From: an uncultured Terrimonas sp.
GTDB taxonomy: Bacteria > Bacteroidota > Bacteroidia > Chitinophagales > Chitinophagaceae
NCBI GenBank assembly: GCA_946886925.1
Contig: CAMPJQ010000228.1
Location: forward strand, 1-5,403
DNA length: 5,403 bases
Reading direction: 5' to 3'
Below the pieces are notes generated by a model. The model was given only the letters and a program-made list of their open reading frames with translations, was not told where the DNA came from and did not search any database. Positions 1-5,403 of the stretch are shown piece after piece. Every line of letters starts with the position of its first letter. The stretch's first letter is position 1. Both the position numbers and the translations under genes were made by a program.

Positions 1-690
1 GCTATGGGCATTTTACTGGGTTCGGGATGGCTGGGCACCACCTGCCTGGATGAATGGCAGATTGGAATATTAGGACTGGCTTCTGGGTTCACGATATTCT
101 TTTCCGGCAGCGGAAAGCATTCACTGGACTATTGGCTTGGTTCAAAATCATTAAAATTGACGCAGCAAAAATGGTTTGTATGGCTGGGTTCCGGGGCATT
201 ACCCATTCAAACAAAACGTTTGCATAAAATTGTGTTTTCAGGCGCTGCCATTATTTTGGGTATCAGCCTTTTTACCAATCAATATTTTCACGGCGGTGTT
301 TGGGGAACTTTGCACAATAAATCGGTAAAGCCCGAAATTGAAATAACAGAAGCAGGTATTGATCAGGGCGAACTTTCCTTTACTGTGTTCAGAATAGAAG
401 GCGCGGATGTATACGGTTCCTTTTTGATCGGCATCTCTTTAACCGGCATCAACGGGAATATTATTCTGGAAAAAGACAATAAAGACTTAGCTGCATTTCC
501 GCAAAGCAACATCACCAACAAATATGTTACCAGGGTAAAGCCAGGTAAACACAGTTTAGTAATCCCCCTGGGAGCTAAGGCCAGATTAACCATCCGCGAT
601 GAGAGCCTTGGGAATTTGCCGTCAGGAAACTACCGGTTAACGCTAACCGATATCAGTGGCTTGACCTGGACAGAAAATATAACCCTTTAA
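1..690 (+). CDS. DoxD-DoxA fusion protein, thiosulfate:quinone oxidoreductase small-subunit family (5' partial)
   Basis: The frame is open to the first base of the window, so the N-terminus is missing and the ATG at 4 is probably internal. The visible part begins in the last portion of a DoxD-like membrane domain: a GWLGTTCLDEWQIG signature, a hydrophobic stretch (about residues 19-34 counted from the ATG at 4), then a short polar loop. A second membrane segment (about 76-92) leads to the DoxA-type domain, opened by GGVWGTLHNKSVKP (97-110) and running as a beta-rich, presumably extracytoplasmic, domain with VKPGKHSLVIPLGAKA to the stop. In Acidianus, DoxD and DoxA are separate subunits that oxidise thiosulfate to tetrathionate and reduce quinone; Bacteroidota commonly carry them fused. 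Thiosulfate oxidation here is inferred from family only, and other DoxX/DoxD-like redox roles remain possible. A family-typical protein would have roughly 100 more N-terminal residues. Confidence 0.82.
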   Translation, partial: AMGILLGSGWLGTTCLDEWQIGILGLASGFTIFFSGSGKHSLDYWLGSKSLKLTQQKWFVWLGSGALPIQTKRLHKIVFSGAAIILGISLFTNQYFHGGVWGTLHNKSVKPEIEITEAGIDQGELSFTVFRIEGADVYGSFLIGISLTGINGNIILEKDNKDLAAFPQSNITNKYVTRVKPGKHSLVIPLGAKARLTIRDESLGNLPSGNYRLTLTDISGLTWTENITL

Positions 691-695
691 TCGGT

Positions 696-797
696 ATGCC
701 ATTTTTTTATTTTATTCAAAACAATTATAAAAATGCCGAAATTTGGAAACTGGTAGATGCATTTGATCTGGCAAAATGCATCCCGAGCTTTACTTAG
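696..797 (+). CDS. Possible 33-codon small ORF or gene remnant
   Basis: Six bases after the DoxDA stop, an ATG opens a 33-codon frame ending at TAG. The product starts MPFFYFIQNN, ends LAKCIPSFT, and has a protein-like centre (NAEIWKLVDAFDLAKC). I do not recognise it. It could be a small protein translated by reinitiation after DoxDA, the tail of a decayed gene, or chance. Against it, the frame contains the perfect 9-bp inverted repeat at 756-782, and a frame of this length is easily open by chance. Confidence 0.2.
   Translation: MPFFYFIQNNYKNAEIWKLVDAFDLAKCIPSFT
756..782. repeat. Perfect 9-bp inverted repeat (hairpin or operator candidate)
   Basis: Arms GATGCATTT (756-764) and AAATGCATC (774-782) are exact reverse complements around a 9-base loop. 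The repeat lies 66 bases after the DoxDA stop and ends 30 bases before the TMEM175 start. No T-tract follows on either strand, so it is not a standard intrinsic terminator. An operator, an mRNA-processing or attenuation hairpin, or chance inside the small ORF at 696-797 are the alternatives. Confidence 0.4.
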
Positions 798-812
798 CCT
801 CTAAATTAATAT

Positions 813-1400
813 ATGCACAAAGGACGCTTAGAAGCATTCAGTGATGGTGTTATTGCCATTATTATAACCATTATGGTTTTAGAACTGAAGATTCCGCATA
901 CCGATAATATTGCTGAGCTTAAGCCTCTATGGCCTGTGCTGATGAGCTATATACTCAGCTTTATTTATGTGGGCATTTACTGGAATAACCACCATCACAT
1001 GCTGTTTGCCATAGAAAAGGTCAATGGCGCCGTATTGTGGGCCAATCTGCATTTGCTTTTTTGGTTGTCCTTAATTCCATTTGTAACTGCCTGGATGGGT
1101 GAAAATCATTTTACGAAATGGCCCGTTGTATTATATGGTATTGTTTTGATTATGAATGCCATTGCTTATACAATTTTGGCGGCAATGCTCATGAAACGGG
1201 AAGGGAAAGAAAGTAAACTTTCCAGAGCCTTTGGTAAAGACAGGAAGAGCAAGCTATGTGTTTTGATTTATGCCGTGGCTATCGGTATGGCATTTATAGC
1301 CACATCCATCAGCCTGATGCTTTACCTGCTGGTTGCCATTATCTGGTTTATTCCCGACATGCGTATTGAAAGAGTTTTGACGGGTAGTGAAAAACACTGA
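813..1400 (+). CDS. TMEM175-family (DUF1211) potassium channel
   Basis: This 195-residue integral membrane protein has the bacterial TMEM175 layout: one six-helix repeat of about 200 residues that assembles as a tetramer. The family hallmark R-x3-FSD is at residues 5-11 (R5, F9, S10, D11) at the start of TM1, and the pore-lining face continues through the I/V/L-rich segment to LEL (23-25). TM2 (about 39-57) ends in W57-N-N-H60-H-H, also typical. Further hydrophobic spans lie near 74-94, 104-126, 148-167 and 168-181, with a basic cytosolic loop at 128-147. Bacterial members conduct K+ with modest selectivity and lack the canonical TVGYG filter; in TM1, hydrophobic side chains form the constriction. 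The ATG at 813 is chosen because the conserved motif begins four codons later. It sits 50 bases before the GNAT gene. Physiological role in bacteria is largely unclear. Confidence 0.9.
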   Translation: MHKGRLEAFSDGVIAIIITIMVLELKIPHTDNIAELKPLWPVLMSYILSFIYVGIYWNNHHHMLFAIEKVNGAVLWANLHLLFWLSLIPFVTAWMGENHFTKWPVVLYGIVLIMNAIAYTILAAMLMKREGKESKLSRAFGKDRKSKLCVLIYAVAIGMAFIATSISLMLYLLVAIIWFIPDMRIERVLTGSEKH

Positions 1401-1450
1401 TACCGTGCTATGATAATCTGAGATTTAAATATTTAACGCTAAAAAAAATT

Positions 1451-1750
1451 ATGGAAGATGTTAAACTGGAACTGGATGAAAAAAAACACGGACATTTTCA
1501 TATCTTGGATGGAGAAGAACAGTTGGCGGAAATGGTGGTTAGTATTTCTAACGGGTTACTAACGGTGTATCATACCGAAGTGCTGCCAAAAGCAGAAGGT
1601 AAAGGTTTAGCAAAGCAATTGCTGGCTGCCATGGTGGATCACGCCCGGAAAAATGGATTGAAGGTAATTCCGCTTTGTCCTTATGTACATGCACAGTTTA
1701 AGCGACACCCGGATGACTATGCGGATGTATGGAATAACGCGGGTAAATAA
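1451..1750 (+). CDS. Small GNAT-fold N-acetyltransferase, NATD/YjdJ type (COG2388)
   Basis: This 99-residue protein is close to the usual length of the minimal GNAT domain found in YjdJ-like proteins. It has an N-terminal beta meander (residues 4-41), the turn HTEVLPKAEGKGLAKQL (41-57) whose EGKGLA section is the acetyl-CoA pyrophosphate loop, a helix (52-67), and the C-terminal block IPLCPYVHAQFKRHP (73-87) characteristic of this subfamily, including C76-P-Y. Substrates of these proteins are generally unknown, so only acetyl-CoA binding and probable acyl transfer can be inferred. The start ATG follows an A-rich leader, usual where Shine-Dalgarno sequences are not used. Its TAA stop is 15 bases before the OsmC start and in the same frame, which suggests translational coupling. 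Confidence 0.88.
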   Translation: MEDVKLELDEKKHGHFHILDGEEQLAEMVVSISNGLLTVYHTEVLPKAEGKGLAKQLLAAMVDHARKNGLKVIPLCPYVHAQFKRHPDDYADVWNNAGK

Positions 1751-1765
1751 AAAACAATCCTTCTT

Positions 1766-2182
1766 TTGGCAAACACAAAAATCATCGCTTCTGCAGAGGC
1801 AGAAAATAAAGGAGAACTATACACTACCTCTGTACGATCCGGTGAACATAGTTGGGTGGCCGATGAACCGGCAGCGGCAGGAGGTACAAATGCGGGGCCT
1901 GCACCTGGTGATTTGCTTTGTATGGCGCTGGCATCCTGTAAGTCCATTACACTGCGCATGTATGTACAGCGCAAGCAATGGAATATTGATGTGATTAACG
2001 TAAAAGTAAACCTGGTGAGAAGAAATGAAATACCTGCGGTCCCGAATACATTTTATTGCGAGGTAAATGTAAGCGGTGATATAGATGAAGATCAAAGGAA
2101 AAGATTACTACAGATAGCCAAAGCATGCCCGGTTAGCCGCTTATTGGGCAAGCCCAATGAAGTGGTTACTATTATCGTGTAA
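1766..2182 (+). CDS. OsmC/Ohr-family peroxiredoxin-like protein (TTG start)
   Basis: This 138-residue OsmC-fold protein would detoxify hydroperoxides with a pair of cysteines. The visible family blocks are GELYTTSVRSGEHSWVADEP (16-35), GGTNAGPAPGDLLCMALASC (39-58) with the probable peroxidatic C58 at the head of the central helix, and AKACPVSRLLG (118-128) with the resolving C121. Members with this sequence type are usually annotated only as OsmC family protein; the reductant and preferred substrate are unknown. The start is TTG at 1766: the frame is closed just upstream by the GNAT stop (1748-1750), no ATG or GTG lies between, and the first internal Met is residue 53, inside the conserved core. 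The resulting MANTKI start matches the length of relatives. No Shine-Dalgarno is visible, and translation may depend on coupling to the GNAT gene. Confidence 0.9.
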   Translation: MANTKIIASAEAENKGELYTTSVRSGEHSWVADEPAAAGGTNAGPAPGDLLCMALASCKSITLRMYVQRKQWNIDVINVKVNLVRRNEIPAVPNTFYCEVNVSGDIDEDQRKRLLQIAKACPVSRLLGKPNEVVTIIV

Positions 2183-2196
2183 AAATCGATTTACAC
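2177..2196. repeat. 7-bp inverted repeat overlapping the OsmC stop codon
   Basis: GTGTAAA (2177-2183) and TTTACAC (2190-2196) are exact reverse complements around a 6-base loop; the OsmC TAA stop lies in the left arm. No T-run follows, so terminator activity would be weak. It is 30 bases before the AraC-type regulator and could instead be a binding site or a small mRNA hairpin separating the two genes. Statistical support is modest. Confidence 0.3.
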
Positions 2197-2226
2197 TAAA
2201 TAACAGGGAAACAAAAAGCGAAGCCC

Positions 2227-2793
2227 ATGAAACTCATTATTAAAAATATGGTTTGTCCACGTTGTATTGGTTCGGTGGAGCAAATACTAAAAAACAATAA
2301 CCTGCCCGCCCACTATATTCGCCTGGGAGAAGTGGAATTAATAAAAGATCCGGGTAAAAACAAATTGGAACAGTTCTCTGCTGATCTGAAAAAAAGCGGG
2401 TTTGAGTTATTGGATGATCAGAAAATGCAGTTGATCGAAAAAATAAAAAACCTGCTTATCGGCAAAGTGCAGCATGGAGATATAGAAGATCATTTTAGTG
2501 TAATCAAATACCTGGGCCAAAAAATATTCAGGGACTATTCGGCTCTTAGTAAATTATTCTCTGAGGTGGAAGGCATTACCATTGAGCAATTCTTCATTTT
2601 ACAAAAAATAGAAAAGGTTAAGGAATGGCTCATGTACAATGAGTTGTCTTTAAACCAGATTGCCTTCAATTTGGGCTACAGCAGCACACAGCATTTGAGC
2701 AGCCAGTTTAAAAAACTCACCGGAATGACGCCCACTCAGTTCAAACACCTGGGCACCCCGCACCGCAAGGCTATTGATGCTATTCACAAATGA
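2227..2793 (+). CDS. AraC-family transcriptional regulator with N-terminal HMA-like metal-binding domain
   Basis: This 188-residue protein is short for an AraC regulator because the usual cupin or large sensor domain is replaced by an HMA-like module. Residues 1-62 begin KLIIKNMVCPRCIGSVEQIL, giving an M8-x-C10-x-x-C13 metal site followed by a helix, then strand-helix-strand up to GFELL, consistent with a compact ferredoxin-like fold. Residues about 80-175 form the double helix-turn-helix: the first around DYSALSKLFSEVEGITIEQF (103-122), the second LSLNQIAFNLGYSSTQHLSSQFKKLTGMTPTQFK, which carries the AraC signature. Similar proteins are widespread in Bacteroidota and often sit beside heavy-metal transporters. 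With a copper ATPase 93 bases downstream, the likely job is Cu(I)-responsive control of that pump; this is inferred from fusion and context. It starts 44 bases after the OsmC gene. Ag(I), Zn(II) or thiol-redox sensing are alternatives. Confidence 0.88.
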   Translation: MKLIIKNMVCPRCIGSVEQILKNNNLPAHYIRLGEVELIKDPGKNKLEQFSADLKKSGFELLDDQKMQLIEKIKNLLIGKVQHGDIEDHFSVIKYLGQKIFRDYSALSKLFSEVEGITIEQFFILQKIEKVKEWLMYNELSLNQIAFNLGYSSTQHLSSQFKKLTGMTPTQFKHLGTPHRKAIDAIHK

Positions 2794-2839
2794 TCCGCTC
2801 TGCAATTAGATGTACATTTTATCCATAACAATGTAACAG

Positions 2840-2856
2840 AAACTATATTATAGTTT
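2840..2856. promoter_or_regulatory. Perfect 17-bp palindrome upstream of the copper ATPase, probable operator
   Basis: AAACTATATTATAGTTT has 8-bp perfect arms around one central base and lies 30 bases before the copA ATG. The core is a 7-1-7 inverted repeat, the geometry of Fur/PerR-type boxes and of several winged-helix repressor sites. It abuts GAACTTTG (2858-2865), a one-mismatch version of the Bacteroidota -7 box TAnnTTTG, so a bound protein could control initiation. I see no matching -33 TTG at the right distance, so the promoter itself is uncertain. AraC proteins more often use direct repeats, so another regulator may act here. Confidence 0.45.
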
Positions 2857-2857
2857 G

Positions 2858-2865
2858 GAACTTTG
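2858..2865 (+). promoter_or_regulatory. Possible -7 promoter element for the copper ATPase gene
   Basis: GAACTTTG matches seven of eight positions... counting the two free positions, of the Bacteroidota primary-sigma -7 consensus TAnnTTTG (G replaces the first T). It would give a short leader of roughly 15 bases before the ATG at 2887. There is no clear -33 TTG about 20 bases upstream, so activator-dependent use or a chance match are both possible. Confidence 0.22.
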
Positions 2866-2886
2866 TGTCATTAAACTTACGATAAG

Positions 2887-5304
2887 ATGAATACAAAGAA
2901 CCATACATATAATTTGCCTTTGACAGGAGTGGAAAGTGAACATTGTGCCCTCATTGTTGATAAGGGTTTAAGTAAAATAGAAGGCATTACCGCGCATAAA
3001 GTGGAACTGAACAACAGGAGGGCGGTTATTGATACAAGCGATGCAGTGGAAATATTGCCGCAAGCGGTTAAGGCCATTCGCAACCTGGGGTATGGAGTAG
3101 ATACCATAAAGCAATCCTTCCCGGTGCTTAATATGAGCTGCGCTTCCTGCGCCGGTAGTTCTGAAAGTATTTTACAAAATCAGGCCGGCGTTGTGAACGT
3201 AGCCGTTAACTACGCCAATGGAAATGCGCTGGTGGAATATATCCCAACGATTACCGGCCCTGCTCAGTTAAGAAGCGCGTTGCAGGGTATCGGATACGAC
3301 CTGGTGATTGATGAAAGTGAAGACGCGAAAGATGCGCTCGAAGCGCTGCAGCAAAAACAATACAAAGCGCTCAGGGTAAAAACCATTGCGGCAGCAGTGT
3401 TGTCTGTTCCGGTTGTGATCATAGGCATGTTCTTTATGGAGCTGCCTTACGCCAACTATATCATGTGGGTATTGAGCACTCCGGTTATTTTTATTTTCGG
3501 AAGACAATTCTTTGTGGGCGCCTGGAAACAAACTATGCATCGCTCGGCTAATATGGACACCCTGGTAGCATTAAGTACCGGGGTAGCTTATTTGTTCAGC
3601 GCTTTTAATACTGTATTCCCTGCTTACTGGCATAACAAAGGACTGCATGCGCATGTATATTTTGAAGCCGCCGCGGTGATCATCGCCTTTATATTGCTGG
3701 GAAAATTACTGGAAGAAAAAGCGAAGGGAAATACTTCATCCGCTATAAAAAAGCTCATGGGCTTGCAGCCTAAAACCGTTACCGTAATACATGAAGGCGG
3801 CCACCAGGCAGAGATGCCCGTTGCCGGGGTAACAGTGGGTACAACCTTATTGGTAAAGCCGGGAGAAAGAATAGCCGTGGATGGAACAGTAAGTTCCGGC
3901 AATTCATTTGTGGATGAAAGCATGATCAGCGGCGAGCCTGTACCGGTAGAAAAAATAAAGGGCGGAAAAGTATTTGCAGGAACCATTAATCAAAAAGGAA
4001 GTTTTCAGTTTGTTGCCGGCAAAGTAGGCGGCGACACGGTGCTGGCGCATATCATTAAAATGGTGCAGGAAGCCCAGGGCAGTAAAGCGCCGGTACAAAA
4101 ATTAGTAGATAAAATCTCCGGTATTTTTGTTCCGGTAGTAATAGGCATTGCATTGCTGAGTTTGGTGGTGTGGGTTATTTTAGGTGGCGATAATGGTTTT
4201 ACCCACGGGTTACTGGCAATGATCACCGTACTGGTTATCGCTTGTCCCTGTGCGTTAGGACTGGCCACGCCAACAGCCATTATGGTGGGAGTAGGCAGGG
4301 GCGCCGAAAATGGCATCCTGATCAAAGATGCCGAAAGCCTGGAACTTGCTAAAAAAGTAAACGCTGTTGTTCTTGATAAAACCGGAACCATAACGGAAGG
4401 GAGTCCTGTTGTTACAGATATTGTTTGGCTGAACAATGACGCTAGGGATCTTCCCGTTCTCCTGTCTGTTGAAAAACAGTCGGAACATCCACTGGCTGAT
4501 GCAGTAGTAAAACATTTTAGTACTGTGGCTGATGTGCCTGTGCAGCATTTTGAAAGTATAACAGGGTTTGGTGCAAAAGCACAGGTAAATGGCCAAACCT
4601 GGTATGTGGGCAATTTGCCATTACTGCAAAAAAACAATATAACAGTACCGGATCAGTTACAGCATGCGGCAGCAAAATGGCTGACAGAAGCTAAAACGGT
4701 TATTTATTTTTCTAATGAAAAGCAGGCCCTGGCAGCAGTGGCCATTGCAGACACCGTAAAACCCTCTTCTGCACAGGCTGTAAAAGAATTACAGGATGCC
4801 GGCATAACAGTGTACATGCTTACAGGCGATAATGCCGCTACGGCAAAAGCTATTGCAGACCAGGTAGGAATAAGGCACTTTAAAGCGGAAGTATTGCCGG
4901 CGCAAAAGGCGGAGTTTGTAAAAGCCCTGCAGCAGCAGGGTAAAACAGTAGCTATGGTTGGTGATGGTATTAACGACAGTACCGCACTGGCACAGGCGGA
5001 TGTGAGTATTGCTATGGGTAAAGGCAGTGATATTGCTATGGATGTGGCTAAAATGACCATCATTTCATCTGATCTTTCAAAAATTTCCAAAGCCATTCAA
5101 TTGTCGAAACGCACGGTCGCTACCATTAAACAAAACCTGTTTTGGGCATTTATTTATAACTTTATTGGCATACCGATAGCCGCGGGTATTTTATATCCCG
5201 TAAATGAATTTGTTTTAAACCCAATGATTGCCGGAGCGGCCATGGCTTTGAGCTCTGTAAGTGTTGTAACAAACAGCTTACGATTGAAGTGGTTAAAACT
5301 ATGA
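2887..5304 (+). CDS. copA: Cu(I)-exporting P1B-1-type ATPase (CopA)
   Basis: This complete 805-residue pump exports cytosolic Cu(I) (or Ag(I)) across the inner membrane at the cost of ATP. Two N-terminal HMA domains are seen: the first (about 8-72) has S17-E-H-C20 where CxxC is expected, the second (about 77-140) has the intact M83-S-C85-A-S-C88. Membrane helices follow from about residue 163. The actuator motif is S348-G-E350 (TGE in most relatives). TM6 carries C453-P-C455; the phosphorylated aspartate is D497 in DKTGT; the nucleotide domain has S532-E-H534-P; the hinge has TGDN (646-649) and GDGIND (692-697). The Cu(I)-specific signatures Y757-N758 in TM7 and M786 with S789-S790 in TM8 are present, which separates it from Zn/Cd pumps. 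The ATG at 2887 gives a full first HMA domain. The gene lies directly downstream of the HMA-AraC regulator and a palindromic operator candidate. No frameshift or missing catalytic residue is seen. Confidence 0.97.
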   Translation: MNTKNHTYNLPLTGVESEHCALIVDKGLSKIEGITAHKVELNNRRAVIDTSDAVEILPQAVKAIRNLGYGVDTIKQSFPVLNMSCASCAGSSESILQNQAGVVNVAVNYANGNALVEYIPTITGPAQLRSALQGIGYDLVIDESEDAKDALEALQQKQYKALRVKTIAAAVLSVPVVIIGMFFMELPYANYIMWVLSTPVIFIFGRQFFVGAWKQTMHRSANMDTLVALSTGVAYLFSAFNTVFPAYWHNKGLHAHVYFEAAAVIIAFILLGKLLEEKAKGNTSSAIKKLMGLQPKTVTVIHEGGHQAEMPVAGVTVGTTLLVKPGERIAVDGTVSSGNSFVDESMISGEPVPVEKIKGGKVFAGTINQKGSFQFVAGKVGGDTVLAHIIKMVQEAQGSKAPVQKLVDKISGIFVPVVIGIALLSLVVWVILGGDNGFTHGLLAMITVLVIACPCALGLATPTAIMVGVGRGAENGILIKDAESLELAKKVNAVVLDKTGTITEGSPVVTDIVWLNNDARDLPVLLSVEKQSEHPLADAVVKHFSTVADVPVQHFESITGFGAKAQVNGQTWYVGNLPLLQKNNITVPDQLQHAAAKWLTEAKTVIYFSNEKQALAAVAIADTVKPSSAQAVKELQDAGITVYMLTGDNAATAKAIADQVGIRHFKAEVLPAQKAEFVKALQQQGKTVAMVGDGINDSTALAQADVSIAMGKGSDIAMDVAKMTIISSDLSKISKAIQLSKRTVATIKQNLFWAFIYNFIGIPIAAGILYPVNEFVLNPMIAGAAMALSSVSVVTNSLRLKWLKL

Positions 5305-5403
5305 TCTGTTGCAATGTATGTAATCATAAAGTATAACATATTTCCAAAAGGATATATCAATTGCCGGTTATGGTGATGGTACCTTTGCAGTGAAAAAAGA
5401 AAT
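5305..5403. other. 99-base tail after copA with no recognisable gene
   Basis: This stretch holds no clear intrinsic terminator: no strong stem followed by a T-run. A 20-codon ATG frame at 5314 is unconvincing. Open frames run off the window edge on both strands (for example from 5330 on the + strand, and a minus-strand frame ending at 5357), too short to assign. A neighbouring gene may begin or end just beyond the window. Confidence 0.5.

Noticed and set aside
1425..1436. 12-bp palindrome TTAAATATTTAA before the GNAT gene
   Set aside because: It is entirely A/T in an AT-rich spacer, so its information content is too low to call a site.
1683..1994. 103-codon + strand frame spanning the GNAT/OsmC junction
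   Set aside because: It is out of frame with both recognised genes, matches no family and overlaps their conserved motifs.
2201..2212. TAACAGGGAAAC before the regulator resembling TAACAGAAAC (2834-2843) before copA, as a shared regulator site
   Set aside because: The match needs a two-base gap and is short; similarity of this size is expected by chance in two AT-rich spacers.
2567..2580. GAAGGCATTACC shared between the regulator gene and copA (also near 2980-2992)
   Set aside because: Both copies encode E-G-I-T in unrelated contexts; a coincidence of codon choice, not a repeat element.
4005..4637. 210-codon open frame on the minus strand inside copA
   Set aside because: It lies wholly antisense to the nucleotide-binding and CPC regions of a well-conserved ATPase, its product is Ser/Thr/Ala-rich with no recognisable domain, and it is best explained as a codon-bias shadow.
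5314..5376. 20-codon ATG frame and other edge-running frames after copA
   Set aside because: Too short, no recognisable residues, and frames run off the window on both strands, so no choice can be supported.
1..5403. CRISPR array, tRNA/rRNA, insertion sequence or prophage features
   Set aside because: No regularly spaced repeats, no tRNA or rRNA signatures, no transposase or integrase coding and no terminal repeats were seen on either strand.

Overview
The window looks like a chromosomal segment of a Bacteroidota bacterium, probably of the Chitinophagaceae/Chitinophagales type. This rests on moderate GC, the near absence of Shine-Dalgarno sequences, the DoxD-DoxA fusion layout, and an AraC regulator with a metal-binding N-terminus placed beside a copper ATPase. 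The genus assignment is inference. All genes recognised lie on the + strand with short gaps (15 to 122 bases), so most or all could be transcribed together.

Layout. Positions 1-690 hold the 3' part of a DoxD-DoxA-type membrane protein (thiosulfate:quinone oxidoreductase small-subunit family), cut by the window edge. A 122-base gap follows, with a perfect 9-bp hairpin and a possible 33-codon ORF. Next come a bacterial TMEM175-family potassium channel (813-1400), a small NATD/YjdJ-type GNAT protein (1451-1750), and an OsmC-family protein read from a TTG start only 15 bases later in the same frame (1766-2182). Then an AraC-family regulator with an HMA-like CxxC domain in place of the usual sensor domain (2227-2793), and a complete Cu(I)-exporting P1B-type ATPase of 805 residues (2887-5304). 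The last 99 bases show no recognisable gene.

How it fits together. The clearest functional unit is the regulator plus copper pump. The regulator carries an M-x-C-x-x-C site that could read cytosolic Cu(I) directly, and the pump carries one intact (CASC) and one degenerate (SEHC) metal-binding domain. The 93-base gap before the pump holds a perfect 17-bp palindrome, the best operator candidate in the window. The upstream OsmC (thiol peroxidase family), GNAT, K+ channel and DoxDA genes fit an envelope, redox or metal-stress neighbourhood, but nothing in the sequence proves they share regulation with the pump. The families are all known; the HMA-AraC regulator with the palindrome in front of copA is the part most worth experimental follow-up.
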